A program made the translations under genes and the position numbers. Below the pieces are notes generated by a model that saw only the letters and a list, made by a program, of their open reading frames with translations, had not been told where the DNA came from and made no database searches. 64,000 bases of DNA from the NCBI RefSeq assembly GCF_963675165.1, contig NC_087379.1, positions 2,856,201-2,920,200 of the forward strand, written 5' to 3'. Below are positions 36,881 through 46,686 of the stretch, piece after piece (the stretch's first letter is position 1; the number at the start of each line of letters is the position of its first letter). Source of the DNA: Halichondria panicea. Lineage: Eukaryota; Porifera; Demospongiae; Suberitida; Halichondriidae.

Positions 36881-37424
36881 TATTTTGTGATCATTGAAAA
36901 ATTGTCCAGTGTCATCGCAGTATATGCATGAATTCATTTTGGAGGGAAACATCCATGGTAAATAGTACCATGATTAGCAGTTCGGGATCATCACTTTCTT
37001 GGTGAGGAGACCCGAGGAAAATTACCCTCCCCATATCACATTATATAATATAAGCGGATGGAGTCCCATTGATGTTAGACAACCTATAATGAAAGGAATA
37101 AAACAGGATGTATATAAAATACAGCATGAATGAGGTAAAATAAGTGTGTGGATATAATTAATGGATTGTCATACCACAACAGCTGATTTCTGATTCTGAG
37201 GGAACCGTATTACTATAGATGCCTTGTGATCTCAGGGCCTCCCATGCATGCATCAGTATCTTATTAGGAGGCAAAAACAGGAGGCATTCTTGTAAAAATT
37301 GGACTTCTCTTACCACCATCTAAATGACTGCAGTAGCAACGTCACAATAATTATAGCTCATGGCCACTTATGACATGGGCGTGGCTGAGACATACTGTAT
37401 TTTAATACATCTACTGGTATACGC

Positions 37425-37481
37425 TAGTCTCGCGAGCAGACGTTTGGAGGGAGGGAACCCCAACGTCTGCTCGCGAGACTA
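37425..37481. repeat. Short hairpin with CTCGCGAG
   Basis: Perfect 20-base arms tagtctcgcgagcagacgtt (37425-37444) and complement (37462-37481) around a 17-base loop. Each arm contains the palindrome CTCGCGAG. It looks like a very small MITE. Confidence 0.9.
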
Positions 37482-38403
37482 CCGGTACGCGGTATAGTGA
37501 GTCGATTTAAATAAATAGTGCATGACAAGTTGTCATAATTTTATTACAAGGGAACTGTCTGTCAGCATTGTATTATTTGTAATATACTGTATACTGTAGA
37601 TCTATAGCATACCTGATAATGGAAAAGGAGGTTTGTACTATAGTGCGCATGCGCAACTGTGTAATGCAGGCAAAACATAAACATGGCTGTCATTTTATCA
37701 CTGTCTCACCAATTCAACATCCCTGTCTTCTCTTCATGAATTTCTACGCTTCTTAACGTTCCACTTACGCATTTCATTATTAAAACGTAAAATTTATACT
37801 ACTGTACTGAGAATCTGACTAGAAAACATTTGCTATGGGGAAATACCAAAAAGCGTGGAAACAAGAAATTCCGGCGAGAGCATAACTCCAATCTGTTACA
37901 ACATCATGAACATGTACAGCTCACATTAATTAATTAGGGGAGATGTCTATACTGTGTAGCTTCTGTCACCACATCATCACATCCATATCACCATAATTAT
38001 ATGTATGTATTGTCCCAAAACTCAAACACCAACATTGTCCCCCAAAATGCATGTACTGTAATAAATTGAACATCACCAGCAATGTGCTAGGGACTGGCGG
38101 CGAAAACCATCATTTTGCATGGAAAAACTACCAGCAAAAAATGTATTTGTGTAACAGATTGCAGCTATGCTCTCACCAGATTTCTTGTTTCCACACTTAT
38201 TGGTGTTTCCCCTGGCCAATCATAGCAACTTTTTACATTGCAAATGTTTTTCTAGCTGGTGTACATGAGTGTATGCATTCATGAATATAAACAATGTACT
38301 GCATGACTTGTATAATTTATTATGATTCACTTGCCGACAGTTACATGGTAACAGGCAAATAATGTGTTGATCACTCATTCATAATAATAATATCTCTTGA
38401 TTC

Positions 38404-39003
38404 CCCCACCTTCTGCTGGGACAGTGTCCCCCACCACCTCCCGGTCCTTGTTGTTCCAGCTCAGACTCACCAACATCAACAACTGTCTGGACTGGGTCGT
38501 GAGTACATAATTATGACATTGTGTCCTCTAGTTAACCAGTGTCTTCGTTTCAGGAACAACCAGACAGGATAGCTGCTGTCACTGAAGCACTGGTGTCTGA
38601 GATCCAGGGCCATTGTCAATGCTCGTTTCCTCGTAGTGATATCCAAGAGCCATCCTTTCAATACTTCCCAGAGTCAAACCAAGCTGTAACCTTCCGTGCT
38701 ATCACTACCTCTACCTTCATTGATGGTATATCAGGCTGGATTACTGAGGATGATTTATTGAGAGTGCAGATGGTTATCATAATTATACGAGTGGACAAGT
38801 CTTGTCAGGTGGAGATATCGAGTCTTACGGACATAAAGTGTAATGTTCCTGAGAGCGGTAACTCGGTCGCTGTGGTCGGAGGAGTGCATGGTGGGGGTGG
38901 TCATTGTCCTTATCATTGCTGTTACTACTTTTATAGTGATTGCTGCATGTTCTGGTGCTCAAGAGCAGGAGAGATAACGAGACCCTCCAACATAATTATA
39001 TAA
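38404..39003 (+). pseudogene. 3' remnant of a single-pass membrane receptor, frameshifted
   Basis: Two joined coding pieces: one ending at 38498 (NINNCLDWV before a GT donor) and one from 38554 (EQPDRIAAVTEALVSEIQG onward), across a 55-base intron in phase 0. The second piece encodes a Cys-containing extracellular-type segment of about 110 residues. A hydrophobic run typical of a membrane helix (VGVVIVLIIAVTTFIVIAA) lies in the +1 frame at about 38894-38950, followed by a stop at 38975. A one-base shift near 38885-38897 therefore separates the ectodomain from its membrane anchor. No 5' exons were found; in-frame stops lie upstream. I do not recognise the family; the style suggests a sponge-expanded receptor. 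A correct shorter splice form cannot be excluded. Confidence 0.55.
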
Positions 39004-39104
39004 ATTGTCAGTTATACATAATTATAGTTTATTGTAATTGTCTGCTACAAGTACAGTAAAGACTGTATACCACTCAGAGGCCAAAAAATTATATAGCTTA
39101 ACTA

Positions 39105-39165
39105 CCGTATAGCGGGAAATTTTCGGGAGGTGCAAAATTTCGGGTTTTTCGAGGGTAGAGCAGTT
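39105..39165. mobile_element. Solo end of a CCGTATAGCGGG MITE
   Basis: Starts ccgtatagcgggaaatttcg-like sequence (CCGTATAGCGGGAAATTTTC), matching the left terminus of the element at 23166, with TA before it. No matching right end was found nearby, so it is a truncated copy. Confidence 0.6.
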
Positions 39166-39484
39166 AACGCAATACCAAGAAACCACACCGACTAATAGTT
39201 TTGCATGTGAAATACCGGTGCGTGGGAGTTTTTATCCCATGCAGTTTATTTTGCAGTGGCTGGGTGCATTGCTTACAGCACGACGACCCATGGCCGCCCT
39301 CCCCCCCCCCCCCACCACCACTCTACCACTACCATGCAGTGAACACCCTGCATGGAGACCACCCTCTGTATGATGACTGAACAGACTTTGTATAACTATT
39401 ATATCTCCTCCAACATGATTGTAGAATAGTACACTGCTTATTCAAACTTTAATTCAGCATTTGCACACTGTAAAAAAATGATGT

Positions 39485-39590
39485 TTGGGTTTTCACACAG
39501 AGTGCGTGACTATTGTGGCAAATGTGCGTTTTTTCCCCGCAATAGTCACGCACTTGCTGCGTTGCGTGAAAACCACACATTGATTAGTGT
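39485..39590. repeat. Imperfect inverted repeat
   Basis: Perfect 15-base arms agtgcgtgactattg (39501-39515) and complement (39540-39554) lie within a longer imperfect pairing of ggttttcacac with gtgaaaacc. Probably a small MITE. Confidence 0.75.
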
Positions 39591-39604
39591 AGTAATTTAC
39601 ATTA

Positions 39605-39670
39605 TATAACCTCTCATTTTGTATTTTGCGTTGATCACTATCAACGCAAAATACAAAATGAGAGGTTATA
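39605..39670. repeat. Perfect 30-bp stem, 6-base loop hairpin
   Basis: Arm 39605-39634 (begins tataacctctcattttgtat) is the exact complement of 39641-39670; the loop is tcacta. If transcribed it would form a perfectly paired RNA hairpin. No expression evidence is visible in the sequence. Confidence 0.95.
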
Positions 39671-39829
39671 ATGTGGGTTATTACTTTGAATCCTCGATAG
39701 AAATGACTTGCTTTGTGTGTTTAACTTAGTCTCTTTTAATAAATAAAACTGCATGTGATTCTACTCCTCTATAGAAATGACTTGCTTTGTGTTAGTCTCT
39801 TAAAGCAATAACTGCATGTGATTCTGCTC

Positions 39830-41300
39830 CTATACTCCTCCTGAAATGAATTCTCTGAACTTTTCTTGTTCAAATTGTCTCATGATTTCATTCAGTGCAT
39901 ATACCTGCATGTGTATAGAAATTTAAGGAACATAGTCAAATGATAACGAATTGCATGCCCATGTATTGTTCAGCGGTGATTACCAGTGACTGTACTTCCT
40001 CTACTAAATATTATTACCTCTGCTCGTTGCTTTGCCTTTAGTTTGGCTACTTCTTCATTGCGTTTTCTCTTTTCCTTCATTTGACTCTCCTTGTTAGCAG
40101 CTGACTCTTGTTGACCTCGTAGAGCACCTGTTGATAAAATATAGAATCATGGTACTACTATAACCCTGGCTATCTGTAAAGTAGTAATAATAAGCAATTG
40201 CAACTTACAGAGATCTTGCAGTTGACTTCTTAGCTGCCTCTGACTCTGTGTATGATTATAATAGAGCATCATCATGCATGCATGCATGCAGTAATAATTG
40301 TGCTTACTTTGTTATCACACAGTGACTGGATGTAGTTGTGACAGCGAGCAAAGTTGGAATCTGGTGAGGAGGGTGGTACGTTAGGAATACCACTGTCTTT
40401 TGGAGTGATAGAGTGTCTTTCTGAGAAATAAACGGTCTTGCAGGGGGACTGCACTAATGAAGCAGGTGAACGAGGAATCTCAGGGAAATTTGATGATGGT
40501 TTTCCTGACTCTGAAAGTCTTTTTGATAAATCTTTTACGGGTGACTTACAGGGACTACTATGTTCAGATGTGGTCAGTGATGATTTGTCAGTATTGCTAA
40601 GTGATGGTCTAATGGCGGGTGTGCCTTCAGGGGGTACTTTTTTAGGGGAAGGTGTGTTGTAATTACAAGACTTAATTGAGCTGTCCTTGGAGACAGTTTT
40701 TCGCTGCTTTGGTCTCCGCCTCAATCTCACTTTAGCTTGATTGACTACATGCTCAGCAAGTTCTTGACATCCTACATACAGGTAAAAAGGGCAAGTCATT
40801 TACTTATTTCACATGTAAAATGTACTCTCATTGATCTACTATTTAATAGCTACGTGTGTGTGTGTCGTCTGGGGTACATTTTATATACCCATTTCTTCCA
40901 TTTTGTTGCTTGTGGGTCGATCTGAACAACTTGTGGTAGTGTTGTCACTCATTTTGTATCTAAGCTTCATACGAGCATTGCTACATTTTGATACTGTCAC
41001 TTCATTGTTTCTTTTATCAGCATAGACACAGTCAGTTTGATCATAATCATTGATTAGTTTGACAGGAGAACACTTCTTGATGTCAATTCGCTCAGTCTTG
41101 AGCACAAAATTGTCACTGCTCCTAGTTTGAGAGGCCAAGTAACTGTGAAACCTTTTGTTCAGGAGTGTGAACAAGACCTCTTGGCTGTTGCTCAGTGGTT
41201 TCTTCCTCGATTGAGCAACCAGAACGGGAGCCTTGCTTACAATCATCATGGGAGAAGGTTTCACCTCTAGCTCGAGTGAAGGACCCATGGCATTAGCCAT
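39830..41300 (-). CDS. Unrecognised protein with C-terminal coiled coil, 5 exons, ~365 aa
   Basis: Function unknown. Exons, 5' to 3': 41300-40889, 40771-40308, 40245-40209, 40127-40018, 39904-39830. All have GT-AG junctions, and phases agree to a TAG stop. The N-terminal ~55 residues look ordered (LFTLLNKRFHSYLASQ). The middle is Ser/Pro/Lys-rich and probably disordered (SPKKVPPEGTPAI, SPCKSPVKDLSKRLS), with many S/T-P sites. The last ~85 residues are a charged helix (SQRQLRSQLQDL, KEKRKRNEEVAKLKAKQRAE) closing with NEIMRQFEQEKFREF. The layout resembles small centriolar or spindle coiled-coil proteins, but that is only an impression. It is head-to-head with NIP7. Confidence 0.75.
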
Positions 41301-41480
41301 TGATCGACCTTACCCTTAGCGTCAAGTTTTCTCACAGGCGAGAGCAGCTCCTCCCCCTAATGTGTCCATTCCGTTCAGCAAACTCACCCCGATTCCAGAA
41401 CCACATTAGCTTGTATTTGACCTTTTAACCTCTGACTTTACAAATCAACCTGTATTTCAACCACGTGGCCGGCCAAAAAG
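41301..41480. promoter_or_regulatory. Putative bidirectional promoter, coiled-coil gene / NIP7
   Basis: 180 bases between start codons facing away from each other. No TATA box evident. A shared housekeeping promoter is inferred from spacing only. Confidence 0.55.
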
Positions 41481-44400
41481 ATGAGACCTCTCACTGAAGA
41501 TGAGATGAAATCTGTTTTTGAGAAGCTTTCTAAATAGTAAGTGAGCTCATAACCATGGGCTATAAGCTATTTCTCAGTTTGGCAAGCTGCTTTCAGGAGA
41601 TTGATCATAACTTCACCACTAAAATTAATGTCTAAAACTAGGATATGTACGTATACATGTACTGTACAGATGAAGATGAATGTCGTGAAGGTATATGCAT
41701 TCCTCACAGTATAGGGGAGAATGTGAGGCTACTGGTGGACAGACCTGATGGAAACTATTGCTTCCGACTGCATAAGGACAGAGTGTACTATGTCAGGTAT
41801 GCAGAAGTGATGCACTGTTGACAAAATAGAGGGCAAGTGGTGCAGTGGTGCAAGTGGTGTAGTGGTTCCTTCCCACGTAATAGCTTTGTTCTTTTCTTTT
41901 ATTCTTTGAAGCTCTAGCTTCTTACGATAGTTTAATACGGTGGAAGATTAGTAGAAGTTTTCAGGTTCACTATTATGTGCATCAAAAGCATTGCACGATA
42001 CTTATTAGGTGCACACACACACACACACACACACAACAGTGAATCTATTATGAGAAAAGCTACAAATGTTGCCAGGAAGAATCTCATAAGCCTAGGCACA
42101 TGCATCGGAAAATACACCAAGAGTGGCAAATTCCACCTCCAAATCACAGCACTGGATCTACTGGCCCCTTACGCGAAGGTGAGCTTAGCGAGTGTTGCAA
42201 TCTAGGTGGGTACCATTTGCACAGCGTGGATTCTAATCATTATGGGCCCAATATCACCTTCGTTCCTCATACCTTGATGATGCTGATATAGCAGTCAGTG
42301 TATATAACTATACGCCACTGGTCTGTTCCGTTCCTGTGATGGTGCAAACAATATAAAAACTTCGAGCTTTGAAGTCGATGACTTTGTTTTAGTTGACTTT
42401 CATCTTTTGAGCGGCAGTGTAAGAAGTTGGAGTATTCCAGGAGCTGGAACTGTAACACTAGCTGAGAGTTCCCCCGTGGATTCCAGAGAACCTGTTGTAT
42501 ACAGCTTATATGCTTGTAAAATCAGGTGTATAATTATGGCTTAATAGTTTGTTCATTCAGCGGAGACTCTATTATGGTGTTACGGTAATTAACGTGTACG
42601 TTGAAGCCAATGAGAGTTCATTTTCCTAGAAATTCTGTACATATGGTATGTAAAATGTTGGCTTGGATTTTAATTGTGTCAGTGTATTATTACAATGTTT
42701 ACGAGAGATTGCATTCTAGACAGCGTCTACAATTTCCTATCCGTTATTTTTGTGTCTTGTAAAAATTGTAAAGCATCTGTGGTTGTGGTTTTGAGTATCT
42801 GGCATGTCAGATGTTCATATTGAAACAAGAATACCGTATCACTCAGTTGCAGTAACGAATTCAACAATTTCCTGGTATTAACCATGAATTGCCACGGTTA
42901 TATAAGTTATGTTCATTACTGCATGTAAGTTTATAGTCAAAACAATGGTACTATTTTGAGTTGACCAGGAGGCCTCATGGAAAACAACTTAATTTAATGT
43001 TCTAACCGATTGCTTCCTAGTGCATACTATGTTATGCACAATAATTATTTTAAAGCCAATACTCTCTACCTATCATTACCCCCCCCCCCCCCCCACACAC
43101 ACACACACACTTACACAGTACAAAGTGTGGCTGAAGCACGGCTCTGAGCAGTCCTTTCTCTATGGCAACCACATACTTAAGTCTGGACTGGGCCGGATCA
43201 CTGAGAACACAGCCCAGTATCAGGGGGTGATCATGTGCTCCATGAACGACACTCCTCTGGTGAGCAGCTGTGTGTGTGCGTGGGTTGTGTCTGTGTATGT
43301 AAGTATTAGGGGGTGATCATGTGCTCCATGAACGACACTCTTCTGGTGAGCAGCTGTGTCATCTGATAGTATGCAAGTGTTAAAAGGTGCATAGGGTCTG
43401 CCAATTTACAGTTGGGAAGGGACTTTCTTTGAATTGTGTTTGTGTGTAAAAGATTGTCATCTGGTGAGGGGATTCTTGTATTTAATGTTGGCAGGGAAAT
43501 ACGATAAAGTGATTGTCTGTTAATTGCCTGATGCTTAGTGATGCACGCACCCTTAATCAGTGGTAAACTTATATTAATCTGTTTTCCTTAACACTTATTT
43601 TGCAAGCGTAACAGTTGTACAGCGTTTCCTTAGTTACGAAACAACCAGTTGTGGTGCCATTGTTTGCACATTCGAAGTGTTCCGGACAAGTGGTATCATC
43701 ATAATTGATGACTGCTCTGTAAGTTTGTCGCCTGTGTGTGCTCATGAGATCATTCATCTTTCCCCGGAATCTCTAATTTTTGTTGTTCCCATTCCACCTT
43801 CCGTGGGCGTGGAAACTGCAATACTAGGGAGTTATAAACCGCTAGTTCCATTTAGCAAATTAGGACCTACTCTCCTGAGTGTAAAATATAAAGGTAATCC
43901 CTTACCTACACCACAAGTCACACAATCCCACGGTGGCCAGACCTCATTATTATGACAGTGTCTTCTCCACCATGCACCAAGTTGGTTGGCATTTATAATT
44001 ATCACCATTATATCAGTCTCTGTCTGTCTGTGCTGGGATTAGGGACTCGGGTTATGATACCTCCTACCATCCTACTCTTTCTTATGTACTATATCACTAT
44101 TGCTGTTCCAGTAAAGTCACTGTAGCTGTCTTCCATTGTAGACATGATACGGTGTAGTTGGTACAATATTCCCGTAGCAGTCTACTCGACCCAGGATGTT
44201 ATGGGAAGTTTGATCAAAGCTATTGTTTCTGTAGTGTGTTTCCTCACGAGTCACATTATACAGTATTCAGTCTACTTAACCCTGGATGTTCTGGGAAGTT
44301 TGATCAAAGGTATTGTTTCTGTAGTGTGTTTCCTCACGAGTCACATTATACAATATTCAGTAGAATCATCACTTGTGAGCCATGAGTAACAATTAATGTA

Positions 44401-45472
44401 TACTAGTTGTCAGCAGATACATAGCTGTACTTCAATCGGTACAAATGCTGATAAATTCGCTTGAATAACCAACGTTGCACAACATTGCCTTCAAGCCATG
44501 GTTCCTGTTCCTTGGTGCGTATAGTTGTTACTTCCAAAACCTGTATTCAATTTTCACTTGGATTTGTGATGCGTGAAAATACATGTACTGCTAATTAACC
44601 TGTTGAAAATGTCACAACAGCACTAATCAAAGTTGTACTGTTAGAGTAATAACTGGTCATGTGCACGATTGCAATAACATTTGTTAACTCATAGCAGTAC
44701 CAGTGTGAGACGTCTGTTTAGTGTCAAGTTTCAATTGACATTCAGTACGTTTAAACAAGTGATTCTGGTTATTGGGAAGTATTGAGTTACCCTTCAGGAA
44801 GTCTTAGAGTATACTTCACTGGAAATATTTCGCAGCTGAAACAATGAAACTCTTGTTCTCGTTACACTGCAACACCGTCTGAATGGCACTTGTGGTTTTT
44901 TAGTTCCCCTTCATTATTTATTAATCACACCACTGTTCACTTGGTATTCTCAATACCACCTGGTGTTACATATAAGTATAGGTATACGAAGGTTATTCCT
45001 ACCAAGTATATTCACACAAGTGGGAGTTGACGGGCAATCACATCTGACCTGTGTTTATTGTTGTAACAGTAGGCTTGAGGCTCTGTTTTTACACTCCTCT
45101 GGGTGCAGTGTGTTTAGTGGTCAGCAGGGTACAATAGCCTTTGTTTTTCACTCGCTCCCCAAATAGATCGACACTCAAATTCATAAATTCTGTGTGTTGT
45201 TGCTGTTTGTGCACGGTAATTTATGAGCCCTTGGTACTATAGGAGAATGCAGTTTTGCAAAAGAGTACTTGTTATGTTTGCCCATGGCTTCCATTGACTG
45301 ATGTTTACGTGTGCACATCAGGGAAGTCATTCTTTTTCCTCTATTTCTGTAGGGGTTTGGAGTGGTTGCCAAGTCGACGGCTGACTGCAGACGTGCTGAC
45401 CCTGGCACAATAGTAGCGTTCCATCAAACTGATATAGGAGAGTATTTGAGATCAGAGGACACTTTAACCTGA
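41481..45472 (+). CDS. NIP7: 60S ribosome biogenesis protein NIP7, 5 exons, 180 aa
   Basis: Nucleolar factor for pre-rRNA processing and 60S subunit assembly, binding RNA through a C-terminal PUA domain. Exons: 41481-41536, 41710-41796, 42040-42178, 43119-43259, 45353-45472. Phases agree and the length equals human NIP7 (180 aa). Conserved strings: MRPLTEDE at the start, [67 protein letters not shown], and a C-terminal [11 protein letters not shown]. The start ATG gives the family's exact N-terminus. AATAAA follows 68 bases after the stop. Introns 3 and 4 (0.9 and 2.1 kb) are long for so small a gene, and the donor region of exon 4 is duplicated downstream. Confidence 0.97.
42179..43118. other. 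NIP7 intron 3
   Basis: 0.94 kb, AT-rich, ending in a C14 run and an AC microsatellite (43080-43110) next to the acceptor. No nested gene. Confidence 0.6.
43222..43360 (+). repeat. Direct duplication of the NIP7 exon 4 end and donor
   Basis: 43222-43273 and 43309-43360 match over 52 bases with one difference (c/t). The unit holds the last 38 bases of exon 4, the GT donor and the first bases of intron 4. The second copy lies wholly in the intron, 87 bases downstream. Confidence 0.93.
43361..45352. other. Rest of NIP7 intron 4
   Basis: 2.0 kb that includes a 90-base tandem duplication. A + strand frame at 43677-43955 is open for 92 codons but shows no motif. No gene is called. Confidence 0.5.
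44175..44362. repeat. 90-bp tandem duplication in NIP7 intron 4
   Basis: Two copies of about 90 bases; the phrases ggatgttntgggaagtttga and gtttcctcacgagtcacatt occur in both. The open frame across both copies is a by-product of the 90-base period. Confidence 0.9.
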
Positions 45473-45539
45473 CACTGTGCGTTGTTCAGTTATTGTCTTC
45501 TTGTTTTGAGTGTCTCCTTTTATACGGAAGAGCTTGTAC

Positions 45540-45545
45540 AATAAA
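45540..45545 (+). terminator. NIP7 polyadenylation signal
   Basis: AATAAA 68 bases after the NIP7 stop codon, the expected place for a short 3' UTR. Confidence 0.75.
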
Positions 45546-46686
45546 AGTGTACATTTCTGTTGTGATTTTCGTCTCAATGTATGCATGTGTATAATTGGTG
45601 TGGATATATTGCAGTGCATGCATGGGGAGATTTATGAGGTTGCATGGTGGTTGTAACGTTATTCATGAGACTGGAATAAACAAGGAAATGCAGGAAGGAT
45701 GTGTTATTTCCATGAATTCATGTCAGCCTTGTAGCAATAACTTGTTGATTATACTATGTACTACCTTTTATCACTTGTACTGTAGCTCCAGTTTTTTTCT
45801 CTAGCCTGTAGCAGCCTGTAGGGCTGTCCCAATTAAAAACAATTTGCCTATTAATTATTTTTATTAGAATTTCTCAATTATTATTCCCAGATAATTACCC
45901 ATTATTCTCCATTGAAAAACCAACATGAACGTGAACCATAAATAACAACCATATTATAAAACTAAACAACTGATATGTGTACTGCACTTGCATTAGTATT
46001 ATTGACCGCTATGACCTTTTAAATCTCTGACTCTACCTAATTTTTTTAGCCTCACTTATTATTCTCAAAATTATTCTAGTATAATTGGGACAGCCCTAAT
46101 AGCAGGCATACAAGATGCTCCGCTGGGGATTGCTGTACAAATTTCCTGATATGCATATATAGACTTTATGTGGATTGATGTGTTATCAAGTTGCTTAGTT
46201 GCATAGCAGCAATCACAATGTAAATCTATGTTGCCATTACCGTGCTAACAACAATGATAAATGAAAACAAAATAATGTGCAACCCCTTAATTGTATGTAA
46301 GTTCTTCTTTGACTTAGAAAGCTTCCTCATGACAAGCTAATTCTATATGTTGTCTAAGTCTTGACCTAATAGATATCATAATTATAGTTTCCTTCTTCAA
46401 GAGCTTCACATGATGCTTGCGCTGCTTCGATCAGCGCACAATGTATGTTAACACACAATGGCACATTCTAAAAGTGCACAAAGCCTTAAACTATGCACTT
46501 TAATTAATGTGTGTTCCAGCTCTAGTATTTTCGTCACTTAATTATATATACTGTGGTGGAACTCTTACGTTTTGCATTGAGTTGTAGCATTGAGTTGTAA
46601 CAATTATATTTAGTGCTCATAAAAATTAATCAGAGATTATACAGACAGTCACACATTGACAAAGACAGCACACAAAATAAGGTACG
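45546..46686. other. Spacer between NIP7 and the - strand PRRT-like gene
   Basis: 1.1 kb, AT-rich, holding the MITE at 45819-46098 and the 3' UTR of the convergent PRRT-like gene. No other gene seen. Confidence 0.55.
45819..46098. mobile_element. MITE with TAGGGCTGTCCCAATTA ends
   Basis: Exact 17-base inverted termini at 45819-45835 and 46082-46098 around an AT-rich, non-coding interior of repeated aattatt words. The family and target-site duplication are not certain. Confidence 0.85.

Larger units (their letters stand above)
35894..38403. other. Intergenic region after CDK10
   Basis: 2.5 kb without a recognisable gene. It contains the dispersed repeat at 36540-36880 and the hairpin at 37425-37481. 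The remaining frames are short and without motifs. Confidence 0.55.
39004..39829. other. Spacer with three inverted-repeat structures
   Basis: It contains the half MITE at 39105, a poly-C run near 39300, and the hairpins at 39485-39590 and 39605-39670. A duplicated phrase atagaaatgacttgctttgtg occurs at 39699 and 39772. No gene. Confidence 0.6.

Noticed and set aside
41828-41880. tRNA-like repeated aagtggtgcagtgg / aagtggtgtagtggtt in NIP7 intron 2
   Set aside because: Looks like a short tandem repeat; no downstream B-box or foldable arms.
43569-43955. Overlapping open frames in NIP7 intron 4, one rich in Cys
   Set aside because: No splice-consistent extension, no motif, and opposite-strand frames are equally open.
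44144-44389. 81-codon repeated hydrophobic frame
   Set aside because: The frame stays open because of a 90-base tandem duplication (a multiple of three); no start context or family.
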